From positions 53,234 through 117,233 of the forward strand of contig NZ_SRYG01000005.1 in the NCBI RefSeq assembly GCF_004793885.1: a DNA stretch of 64,000 bases, written 5' to 3'. The translations under genes and the position numbers were made by a program. Below the pieces are notes generated by a model. It was not told the DNA's origin, did no database searches, and was given only the letters and a program-made list of their open reading frames with translations. Positions 18,991 through 26,091 of this stretch are shown here, in pieces; position 1 is the stretch's first letter; each line of letters starts with the position of its first letter. The stretch is from Dubosiella muris. GTDB taxonomy: Bacteria; Bacillota_I; Bacilli_A; Erysipelotrichales; Erysipelotrichaceae.

Positions 18991-20086
18991 ATGCGTTTAT
19001 GATACGCATACCCTCGTTTCTGATATTTATTGCGGCATTTATATCCCTGTCGTGATGAGTACCGCACTCAGGACAATCCCACGCACGAGTACTAAGATTT
19101 TTTGTTGCCGTATTTTTGTAGCCGCAGACATTGCAAGTCTGACTGCTTGCGAAAAACTTATCCACTTTTACAAGTTTTTTGCCTGATACTTCCAGTTTGT
19201 ACTGTAAGAATGTCACAAACATTCCCCAGCCGTTATCACTTACCGATTTGCCGAAGTTTAGACACCTGGACATCGCTTTCATATCAAGGTCTTCTATACA
19301 AACACAATCATAGGCATTGGTTATCTGCCTTGACTGTTTGTGAAGGAAGTCCTTGCGCTGATTTGCGACTTTTTCATGCAGTTTGGCAACCCGGATACGC
19401 TGTTTATCACGGTTTTTTGAGCCTTTTTCCATTTTTGAAAGTTTACGCTGTTCACGTTTCAGCTTTCTTTCCGCTTGACGGTAGTACCTCGGATATTGCG
19501 GCTCATTGCCGTTACTGTCCTTGTACAGCTCGCGCATAGAAAAATCCATTCCCAAAAATTTGTGCGGCTTTGTTTCCTGTACTTGGTTTTCATACTCGAA
19601 CAAAATGCTTGCATAGTATTTTCCGCTCGGAGTTTGACTGACTGTTACGGATTTCAGTTTATAATCGGACGGGATGTTTCTATGCTGTTTCAATTTGACA
19701 AAGCCTATTTTAGGCAATTTGATACAGCCATTTTCAATAGAGACAGAACCCTTTTGGTTATTTGTAGTGTAAGAATTTCTGTTTCTGTGTTTTGATTTGA
19801 ATTTCGGAAATCCTGTTTTCGGGCTTCTGAAAAAGTTGTTATACGCTTTCTGCAGATTCATCTGTGCGTTGGCAAGCGCTAAACTGTCAACTTCTTTGAG
19901 CCACTCAAACTCTGCCTTATATTGTGCAGGGGTATTCTTTAGTTTTTGTTTGGTTTCTTCATAATACTTGATTTTATCGGACAGCATTTTATTGTAGATA
20001 AATCGGACACAGCCGAATGTCTTGGCAAACAAGATCTTTTGCTCAGCATTCGGATATATTCTGAATTTATATGCTTTGTTTGCCAT
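18989..20086 (-). CDS. tnpB: TnpB RNA-guided nuclease of the IS605-family element
   Basis: TnpB is the ancestor of Cas12: it cuts DNA matching the guide RNA made from the element's right end and so helps the element persist. 365 residues from the ATG at 20086, which has AGAGGTG before it (a GTG three codons upstream is less likely). N-terminal AYKFRIYPNAEQKILFAKTF is the usual start. RuvC residues are Asp181 (LGMDFSM), Glu265 (CIEDL) and Asp348 (HHDRDINA). The zinc finger has Cys318, Cys321, Cys338 and Cys341 (CNVCGYK and CPECGTHHDRD). All key residues are present, so it may still be active even though its tnpA partner is broken. Confidence 0.92.
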   Translation of the reverse strand: MANKAYKFRIYPNAEQKILFAKTFGCVRFIYNKMLSDKIKYYEETKQKLKNTPAQYKAEFEWLKEVDSLALANAQMNLQKAYNNFFRSPKTGFPKFKSKHRNRNSYTTNNQKGSVSIENGCIKLPKIGFVKLKQHRNIPSDYKLKSVTVSQTPSGKYYASILFEYENQVQETKPHKFLGMDFSMRELYKDSNGNEPQYPRYYRQAERKLKREQRKLSKMEKGSKNRDKQRIRVAKLHEKVANQRKDFLHKQSRQITNAYDCVCIEDLDMKAMSRCLNFGKSVSDNGWGMFVTFLQYKLEVSGKKLVKVDKFFASSQTCNVCGYKNTATKNLSTRAWDCPECGTHHDRDINAAINIRNEGMRIINA

Positions 20087-20126
20087 GTTTTTCACCTCTT
20101 TTTTCGCTTGTCTTCCTGCCCCTGTG

Positions 20127-20430
20127 TTTCCATAACTTTTGTCTTATTTACGGAAATTCTTTCTTCAAAAGCCGACTACTGGCACTTTTGTATGCGTTTA
20201 TGGATTTGCTTATTTCACTTTTCGGGTGAGCCTTGAACAGAATATGCGCATGGTCTTTATCATGATTCCATTCCTGTAAGGTTAAATTGTAATGGGGAGC
20301 AATATACTCAAATATTTCTTTAGTCCTCTTGGAAATTTTATCATCAAATACTTTTCTTCGATATTTCACAACAAGCACAAGATAATCGTATAACAAAAAC
20401 ACCGAAATGTGCATTACTATCGAACTTCAT
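20127..20430 (-). pseudogene. tnpA: Degraded Y1/HUH transposase tnpA
   Basis: The frame reads MHISVFLLYDYLVLVVKYRR and contains the HUH motif in WNHDKDHAHILF. Three lesions are visible. The true N-terminus (MKFDSNAH, from 20430) is joined to the body by a one-base insertion. A TAA at 20148-20150 replaces a codon between KEFP and IRQKLWK. After LWK the normal C-terminal 45 or so residues, including the catalytic Tyr, are missing. The element therefore cannot move by its own transposase. Confidence 0.85.
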
Positions 20431-20548
20431 AAGTCTATCGGCCTTTCCTGTTTTCGACTGATTTTATTGTAACCTATTATTTTCTATTTCTTGGCAAATA
20501 GAATGGGACGCAATTCATCCCCACTTTAGAAGTGTGGGACTTCTTGCT

Positions 20549-20583
20549 ACAAAGGTTAAATCGCGTGGCGATCTTGACAACAT
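20549..20583 (-). pseudogene. 5' end of the interrupted yafQ-type toxin gene
   Basis: ATG at 20583, 13 bases after the antitoxin stop, encodes MLSRSPRDLTF and the first two bases of a Val codon before the insertion begins. It completes the 3' fragment at 18607-18856 in frame. Confidence 0.75.
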
Positions 20584-20595
20584 ACTTTGTCTCTG

Positions 20596-20874
20596 TCATT
20601 TTTCAAGATCGGCAAACAGTTCATCCAAATTGGTATAGCCTTTCACGGATGGATCTTTCGCAATCCTTTCTGCCTCCAACATGGCGGCAATCGTCTCCTT
20701 GTTAGGCTGGTTGAGAGTAATATCAAAAGGTATCCCGCCTTCCCGAAGTGACTGACGGACAAAGATATTAAATGCTGTAGAAATATTCATACCGAGTTCG
20801 TTAAATAGCGCATCTGCCTGCGCTTTGAGGTCCGAATCCATACGGATACTGATATTCGTAGTAGAGTGTGCCAT
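20596..20874 (-). CDS. dinJ: RelB/DinJ-type antitoxin
   Basis: Antitoxin of a DinJ-YafQ-type module; it binds and blocks the toxin and represses its own promoter. The 92-residue product has an N-terminal ribbon-helix-helix region (TTNISIRMDSDLKAQADALF, then LGMNISTAFNIFVRQ) and a C-terminal toxin-wrapping part ending NLDELFADLEK. I use the ATG at 20874, preceded by GGAGAGGAGAAC; an upstream in-frame ATG lacks a ribosome site. Its toxin partner just downstream is split by an IS605-family element, so the antitoxin now stands alone. Confidence 0.92.
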   Translation of the reverse strand: MAHSTTNISIRMDSDLKAQADALFNELGMNISTAFNIFVRQSLREGGIPFDITLNQPNKETIAAMLEAERIAKDPSVKGYTNLDELFADLEK

Positions 20875-20904
20875 GTTCTCCTCTCCTTTCATATTGGTAA
20901 TTAT

Positions 20905-20917
20905 ACTATATTATAGT
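20905..20917. promoter_or_regulatory. Palindromic operator in the antitoxin promoter
   Basis: ACTATATTATAGT is a perfect 13-base palindrome lying over TATAAT-like -10 sequences, 31 bp before the antitoxin start, where autoregulation by a ribbon-helix-helix antitoxin is expected. Confidence 0.5.
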
Positions 20918-20976
20918 TTGCACGAAAAAACCAATACACAGCACGAACTTTAACAACTTATATAAGTAAATCTATC

Positions 20977-21010
20977 TAAAAACGCCGCAAACCAAACATG
21001 GCTTGCGGCG
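20977..21010 (-). terminator. Terminator of tRNA-Arg(CCT)
   Basis: CGCCGCAAG / TTTGCGGCG stem on the reverse strand followed by TTTTT, nine bases beyond the tRNA CCA end. Confidence 0.8.
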
Positions 21011-21018
21011 GCACTTTC

Positions 21019-21095
21019 TGGCGTCGCCAAGAGGATTTGAACCTCCGACCTACCGCTTAGGAGGCGGTTGCTCTATCCAGCTGAGCTATGGCGAC
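21019..21095 (-). tRNA. tRNA-Arg (anticodon CCT)
   Basis: 77-nt cloverleaf: acceptor GTCGCCA/TGGCGAC, D arm TAGCTCAGCTGGATAGAGCA, anticodon stem ACCGC/GCGGT with loop CTCCTAA (anticodon CCT, reads AGG), T arm GGAGGTTCAAATCCTC and an encoded CCA. It sits beside an accessory patch with an integrase remnant, so it may have served as an attachment site, though no duplicated 3' end was seen. Confidence 0.97.
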
Positions 21096-21259
21096 AATCT
21101 GAATTGATTATAGCCGAGATGGAAGAGAAATTCAATGAGCCGGTGGATTTCCTTTCGATATATCTCTTAAAATATCCAACACTTGCTTCTTCTTGCTTGT
21201 CACGAATTTAGAATATTCATTTCCTAATAGTTCGGAATCCAGAAATCTTGTCAATATCG

Positions 21260-21308
21260 TCAAATCTCGTCAAATAGATTGACGAGATTTGATAAGATTC
21301 TATATAAT
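21260..21308 (+). promoter_or_regulatory. Promoter with a 14-bp inverted-repeat operator
   Basis: Arms TCAAATCTCGTCAA (21260-21273) and TTGACGAGATTTGA (21279-21292) are perfect complements around a 5-base centre. The -35 TTGACG (21279-21284) lies inside the right arm and TATAAT (21303-21308) follows at 18 bp. Two more TCGTCAAA-like half sites lie just upstream. The arrangement suggests repression, probably by the AlbA-type protein encoded next. Confidence 0.75.
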
Positions 21309-21344
21309 GGTGACAAGACATGAATTTAGAAAGGAGTTGGATGT

Positions 21345-22682
21345 ATGACTTATCAGGAAAGCGAAACCGTCGAATTGAAATCCATCGTTGTGGATGATAT
21401 CAAAAAAGAAATCATCGCCTTTGCGAACAGTAACGGAGGAAAAATGTATATCGGCGTTCGGGATGATGGCGAAGTATTAGGATTGGATGAGCCGGATGGG
21501 ACGGCTTTGCAAATCAGCAATATGGTTCAAGATACGATCAAACCAGATGTGACGATGTTCCTTCATTACAAGACAATCGAAGAAGCGGGCAAACAAATCA
21601 TTGAAATCAGCGTCCAGCGCGGCACAGATCGTCCCTATTACATTGCCAAAAAAGGAATGCGGCCAGAAGGTGTATATGTTCGGCAAGGCTATTCTTCAGT
21701 CCCGGCAAGCGATGCCGCGATTCGCCGGATGATCAAGGAAACCGATGGAGATCACTTTGAGACGATGCGCTGTTTGGACCAGGAGCTCACATTCAATGCC
21801 ACTGAAAAAGAATTTCAATTTCATAACGTGGAGTTTGGCCCACAACAAATGCGCACGTTGAAGCTCATGGATCCAGATGGTCTTTATAGCAATCTCGCTT
21901 TACTTCTGTCAGACCAAAATCCCTACACCATTAAAATAGCCGTGTTTCAAGGAAACAACCAAATGGTTTTCAAAGACCGGCGCGAGTTTCGCGGTTCCCT
22001 GCTCAAACAAATGAACGAAGTTTATGACTACATTGACTTCCGGAACCAAATTCACGCGACGATTGAAAAGCTCTCTCGTGTCGATGTTCGCGATTATCCA
22101 ATCATCGCCATCCGGGAAGCCTTGCTGAACCTTCTCGTTCATCGGGATTATTCCTTCAGCGCGAGCTCGTTGATCAGCATTTACGACGATCGAATCGAGC
22201 TTGTGTCCATTGGCGGTCTGCTGACCGGAATTGAACTGGAAGACATCATGGCTGGCATTTCGATTTGCAGAAACCAAAATCTTGCCAATCTGTTTTATCG
22301 ACTCCATTTAATTGAAGCGTACGGTACCGGATTGACCAAAATCATGGAGGCATATGACAGCTCTTTAAAAAAGCCTATCCTATCTACCACAAAGAACAGC
22401 TTTAAAATTACGCTTCCCAATATCAACGCGAAAGATGAAACCAACTTTGCTTCCAAAATATCTGACAATATAACGGTTTCGTTCATTTCAGAACTTGGCC
22501 GAGACGAAGAACAAGTTCTAGACTATATAAAAAAACACGGTTCTATTACAAGACCCAAAGCGGAACAACTGCTTGGAACGAGCCCCTCCACTGCCTCCCG
22601 GCTGATTCGAAAGATGGTTCAGTCCGGCCTGCTTTTACAGCATGGAAAAGCGAGAAATGTCTATTACACACTTGTTAAATAG
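21345..22682 (+). CDS. AlbA_2-domain ATP-binding transcriptional regulator (RecG/Slfn-like family)
   Basis: Putative DNA-binding regulator of the family often called ATP-binding or RecG-like transcriptional regulator. 445 residues: an N-terminal AlbA_2/Schlafen-like domain (SETVELKSIVVDDIKKEIIA, then FANSNGGKMYIGVRDDGEVL), a middle GHKL-type ATPase-like region (REALLNLLVHRDYSF carries the N-box, then IELVSIGGLLTG and AYGTGLTKIMEAY), and a C-terminal winged helix (VLDYIKKHGSITRPKAEQLL). These proteins are scattered by horizontal transfer and their targets are mostly unknown. Its promoter carries a strong inverted repeat, consistent with autoregulation. AAAGGAG precedes the ATG. Confidence 0.88.
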   Translation: MTYQESETVELKSIVVDDIKKEIIAFANSNGGKMYIGVRDDGEVLGLDEPDGTALQISNMVQDTIKPDVTMFLHYKTIEEAGKQIIEISVQRGTDRPYYIAKKGMRPEGVYVRQGYSSVPASDAAIRRMIKETDGDHFETMRCLDQELTFNATEKEFQFHNVEFGPQQMRTLKLMDPDGLYSNLALLLSDQNPYTIKIAVFQGNNQMVFKDRREFRGSLLKQMNEVYDYIDFRNQIHATIEKLSRVDVRDYPIIAIREALLNLLVHRDYSFSASSLISIYDDRIELVSIGGLLTGIELEDIMAGISICRNQNLANLFYRLHLIEAYGTGLTKIMEAYDSSLKKPILSTTKNSFKITLPNINAKDETNFASKISDNITVSFISELGRDEEQVLDYIKKHGSITRPKAEQLLGTSPSTASRLIRKMVQSGLLLQHGKARNVYYTLVK

Positions 22683-22763
22683 TCTGCCCTTGTCGAAAAC
22701 ACAACGACAAGTTATAATGAAACCGTAAAGAAGAGCACGGCTCGGATTTACTTATTCCATAGG

Positions 22764-22819
22764 CAACCTACGAAACGTTTATCCGCCAAAAATCACTTTT
22801 CGTAGGTTGTTTTTTTTTT
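22764..22819 (+). terminator. Strong terminator after the AlbA-type regulator
   Basis: CAACCTACGAAA pairs with TTTCGTAGGTTG across a 22-base loop, followed by at least ten T. Confidence 0.85.
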
Positions 22820-22862
22820 GCGATTTACATATCTTCATCAGCATAAGTCGCAATTTTTCTAT

Positions 22863-23041
22863 TTAGCCCAGAGTTGATAAAGCTCTCATCACGAGATCAA
22901 TATCTTTATTCTCAAGTTCCTGAATTATATGTAAATACGTTTTTTGTGTTGTCGTCATACTGGCATGGCCCAGCCTTCTTGCCCCAATAAGTTGTCTTTC
23001 TCTAATTTCATTACCCGTATTCCATCTATCAAAATCATTAT
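22863..23041 (-). pseudogene. C-terminal remnant of a tyrosine recombinase/integrase
   Basis: The reverse strand encodes NTGNEIRERQLIGARRLGHA, then SMTTTQKTYLHIIQELENKD, then IDLVMRALSTLG and a stop. LGHASMTTTQKTYLH is the box around the catalytic Tyr of Int-type phage and ICE recombinases. The catalytic Arg, Lys and His regions and the whole N-terminus are missing. From 23042 to the terminator at 23254 I see nothing recognisable. It suggests that an integrative element once sat here. Confidence 0.75.
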
Positions 23042-23253
23042 GGAACTATGATGAATATTTACATCATAAACCATCATTCCTCACAACATCGAACTGATAT
23101 ACTTAATAAGTTTGATACTAAATTTCATTTGCACGTCTCATACATATCAAGAATCAGAAAGAGACAAAATATTTTCTCGAAGGGTTTCCCTTCTTTCAAG
23201 GAAAAACATTTTGGAAATCGGAAAAAGATATAACTTGGACTGACTTTTAATTA

Positions 23254-23294
23254 AAAAATGCCAAAACACTTATGAAGTGATTTTTGGCATTTTT
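23254..23294. terminator. Long bidirectional hairpin terminator
   Basis: AAAAATGCCAAAA pairs with TTTTTGGCATTTTT, with an inner CACTT/AAGTG stem and a 3-base loop; A and T tails on both strands. Between it and 23516 there is about 220 bp without a gene I can support. Confidence 0.7.
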
Positions 23295-23516
23295 CATTTT
23301 ATGTCGGATGATTGGAATTGTCGTTACCTGTTTATATGGTTCGCGTATAAATATAAACAGAAGATCGCTGCACTATCCTATAAGAAGGGTTTTACCAAAA
23401 TCGAGTTTAAGAACAGCCTGGACCAACATCTGAAATTCGTCACAAGAAAATGTCGAAAAAGATAAGGTCCTAGAGAAACCGCTTGCCAGACAATGGGAAT
23501 ATTCCGTATTCTCCCT

Positions 23517-24875
23517 TTACTCCAAATCAAAATCCAGATTGAGCTCCGGAAAGATATATTCCGTTTTGTGTGGCAAAATGAATATCGCCATATACCATGG
23601 CAAATACAAGATGTCTCCATCCTGCTCGACATTGCCTTCGCAAAATACGATCTTATCCTGAAACTGCCAGTTTTCTACGGCGAGCACTCGATTCATCGCC
23701 GCGTGCTTTCGATAGTCTTTTCCTGACTTGACTTCAATGATTGTTGGCGCTTTTCCATTTTGAATCAGAAAATCCAGTTCACCAAATTTCTTTGAATTAT
23801 AGTAATACAAAGGAAAACCGTTGGCCGTCAACTACGTCGCAAAATAATTTTCAAGAATGCTTCCCTCGTTGATACTCAAATCGCCATTGAGAATCATAAA
23901 CTGAATATCGTCTAAACTCATCGCGCACAACAAATCGGTGTCAAAAAGAAACAGCCGGAACAAGTTATGCTTTTCATTCAACTGGAACGGATATTGCGGC
24001 TCCTGCAACGTGTAAGACGGCAGCGCGATACCGGCCAGTGTAAACCATAAAAAATCATTTTCATGCCGGCTGATTTTTTCTTTCGGCATCACCTGAGACA
24101 ATTTAAAACGCCGATTTTGATTATCGAGCTGCGACGGAATTGCCTTAAAAATTTCTAAAATCGCATGTCGTTGCGATTCTTCAGCATATTTTCGAATATC
24201 GTTCGAATACAAATCAATCAGCTCTTCTTGCACCTTGATCACTTGCTGCATGTTTTTGGTTTTCAAATACGTATTGACTGCTTCTGGCATCCCGCCAACG
24301 ATCAAATACCGGTGAAACAAATCCTTCAAAGTATCATGAATGGATTCGGAAACCATGGTTTTTTCCTCAAAGCACTGTTTTAAGTAGTCAATTACCTTGG
24401 CGCCAATTCCATTCGCCCATAAGAACTCTTCAAAATCCAACGGATACATGTTGACGATCCGTTCAAAACCAACCGGATACGATTTGATTTCCTTTATTTT
24501 TACTCCAAGCATCGAACTCGTTTCAATATAATCGTATCGACCATCTTCAACAAAAAATTTAATGGCTGTCCTTGCGCTGGGACATTCCTGAATCTCGTCG
24601 AAAAGAATCAACGTTTTCCCCTCAATCAATTCCTGACGGGTAAACGTCGATAGCTTGAATAAAATATCTTCCGCCCGCAAAGACCCGTCAAATAATTTCT
24701 TCGCGTCCGGATTTTCCAGAAAGTTCAATTCAATGACTTCCTCATAGTGGTTTTTCGCAAACTCCTTTACGATTGCCGTTTTTCCAATTTGCCTGGCCCC
24801 AATCAAGCAAAGAGCGACCCGTCGATCCTCTTCTTTCCATTGCACCAGTTCATCGTATATTTTTCTTTTCAGCAT
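23517..24875 (-). pseudogene. AAA ATPase with DUF4143, interrupted by an in-frame amber stop
   Basis: P-loop protein of the widespread AAA/DUF4143 family, whose members are of unclear function and often linked to mobile or defence DNA. Walker A is IGARQIGKTAIVKEF near residue 25, Walker B is LILFDEIQE near 90, and YPVGFERIVNMYPLDFEEFL is the family hallmark. The C-terminal nuclease-like part GELDFLIQNGKAPTIIEVKS is present. The frame is continuous except for one TAG at 23832-23834 between ENYFAT and LTANGFPLYY; CAG to TAG would explain it. The first part alone (347 residues) keeps the ATPase but loses the C-terminal domain. Other genes here use TAG as a normal stop, so recoding is unlikely. 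Confidence 0.82.
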
Positions 24876-25007
24876 AGCTTGTACCTTTTTCTAGCTTTTT
24901 AAGATTTGATTTGCACCTTTTTCCGTACTTTATTCTATTTATTATCCATCCCTCCTTTCTATCATCTCTATATTAAAGCTCGATTAATATATACTTATCA
25001 ACAAATA

Positions 25008-25060
25008 TTTATCGTTTTTCGATAAAAAATAATTGATTTTCAATCAATTTCAGTTATAAT
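25008..25060 (+). promoter_or_regulatory. Promoter with two tandem palindromes before the DUF2975-XRE pair
   Basis: TTTATCG-TTTTT-CGATAAA (25008-25026) and AATTGATT-TTC-AATCAATT (25031-25049) are perfect inverted repeats. The -35 TTGATT (25033-25038) is inside the second one and TATAAT (25055-25060) follows at 16 bp. This is a likely operator for the XRE regulator encoded two genes on. Confidence 0.65.
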
Positions 25061-25084
25061 GAAATCAACAAAGGAGAAACCGCT

Positions 25085-25693
25085 ATGAAAAGAAAACGTT
25101 TTATCACCTTCACCTCGTGGCTTTGCCTCGTGATTGAGCTCGTCTACTGGTTTAGTACCGCTGTCCTCGTATGTGTTCTAGCCTCTACCTTTTTCGATTC
25201 ACCATTAGCGGCCGAAACACTGGACTTCGCGAATTGGAATCTATCACAATCCAACGTGTATAATGGCATAGTCAAGATTTGGAAACTGAACATTCCGGTC
25301 TTTCGCTTTTTCAGTTCCCATGAAATTACTATTCCGACACTACAAACTGTCCTTCTTTGCGGATTGCTCACCAGCACCCTGAACGCGCTTTGCTTCCACT
25401 TTTTGTACCGACTGCTTCATCAAACGAAAAAGGAGCTGGAAGCGACAAACCTCGCTTCCGCTTTCCAAACCGGACAGGCGGAACGAATCAAAAAAGCCGG
25501 CATTTTGCTTCTAAGCATTCCTTTCCTGCAATTTGGTTTTAGTTTTCTGCTCAACCTGCCCAACTTATCCACACCGTCTTATGACATTGCCTGGTCTTTT
25601 GAAAGCCTTGTCTTAGGCCTGCTGCTCATCGCCTTGTCCACCTACTTTCAGTCCGGCATCCATCTGCAACAAGACGTCGATGGACTCATTTAA
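25085..25693 (+). CDS. DUF2975 family membrane protein
   Basis: Integral membrane protein of 202 residues with four hydrophobic segments (about 10-32, 82-105, 138-158, 165-190), the layout of DUF2975 proteins. Function unknown. These are regularly encoded directly upstream of a small XRE-type regulator, as here (12-bp gap, AAAGGAGG site), so the pair probably forms a membrane sensor-regulator unit in which the membrane protein controls the regulator. That is inference from gene context. AAGGAG precedes the start and the promoter has two palindromes. Confidence 0.8.
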   Translation: MKRKRFITFTSWLCLVIELVYWFSTAVLVCVLASTFFDSPLAAETLDFANWNLSQSNVYNGIVKIWKLNIPVFRFFSSHEITIPTLQTVLLCGLLTSTLNALCFHFLYRLLHQTKKELEATNLASAFQTGQAERIKKAGILLLSIPFLQFGFSFLLNLPNLSTPSYDIAWSFESLVLGLLLIALSTYFQSGIHLQQDVDGLI

Positions 25694-25705
25694 AGGAGGA
25701 AAACA

Positions 25706-26023
25706 ATGATCATTCTTCGATTGGACCGAATCATGGTGGAACGAAAAATATCGCTGCAGGAGCTCGCCGAACAAGTCGGCATCACCCAGGCCAACTTGTC
25801 GAAAATCAAAAACAACAAGGTGAACGCCATCCGGTTTTCCACCTTAAACAAAATTTGCGAAGTGCTCCGCTGCCAGCCCGGCGACTTGCTCGAATACGAA
25901 CCCGAGACACAAACCGATCCCGTGCTCGCCGAGGAAAACGTCCGCACGCTCGCCCGGCTCCACCAAAAAATCGAAAAACTGGAACCCAATTCCTCCAGTC
26001 CTCTCAAAAAAGAATTGGTTTAA
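25706..26023 (+). CDS. Small XRE (HTH_26) transcriptional regulator
   Basis: A 105-residue Cro/C1-type DNA-binding protein. The helix-turn-helix spans about residues 8-65: MVERKISLQELAEQVGITQA, then NLSKIKNNKVNAIRFSTLNK and ICEVLRCQPGDLLEYEPE, the HTH_26 pattern of YozG-like proteins. The remaining 35 residues form a polar tail with a predicted helix. It is cotranscribed with the DUF2975 membrane protein and is the most likely ligand of the two palindromes in the shared promoter. A strong terminator starts at its stop codon. Confidence 0.9.
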   Translation: MIILRLDRIMVERKISLQELAEQVGITQANLSKIKNNKVNAIRFSTLNKICEVLRCQPGDLLEYEPETQTDPVLAEENVRTLARLHQKIEKLEPNSSSPLKKELV

Positions 26024-26044
26024 GCCGGCTGGATCCGGCTTTTT
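26022..26044 (+). terminator. Terminator of the DUF2975-XRE operon
   Basis: AGCCGG/CCGGCT stem with a 6-base loop and T run; the stem starts within the XRE stop codon. Confidence 0.8.
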
Positions 26045-26054
26045 CTTTGCCACG

Positions 26055-26083
26055 AAAAAAGCCTGAAGCTTTCGCTCCAGACT
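26055..26083 (-). terminator. Terminator of the MFS transporter gene
   Basis: AGTCTGGAGC/GCTTCAGGCT with a GAAA loop and TTTTTT on the reverse strand. Confidence 0.75.
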
Positions 26084-26091
26084 ATCTTTTT

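Larger units (their letters stand above)
18857..20548 (-). mobile_element. IS200/IS605-family insertion sequence, 1692 bp, in the toxin gene
   Basis: The left end (reverse strand, at 20548) starts AGCAAGAAGTCCCACACTTC with an imperfect hairpin; the right end is a strong GC hairpin (CCCCCGCCTCTTCAGGCGGGGG) finishing GAGGATGTCAC-like at 18857. There is no target duplication and excision restores the toxin frame exactly, as expected for single-strand HUH transposition. The element carries a broken tnpA and an intact-looking tnpB. The bases before the left end are TTTGT, a candidate target/TAM sequence. Boundaries could shift by a base or two because the flanks share an ACAAAG-type sequence. Confidence 0.88.

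Noticed and set aside
23832-23834. Stop-codon reassignment (TAG read through)
   Set aside because: Several intact genes here end in TAG normally and the ATPase lies among decaying genes, so a point mutation is simpler.
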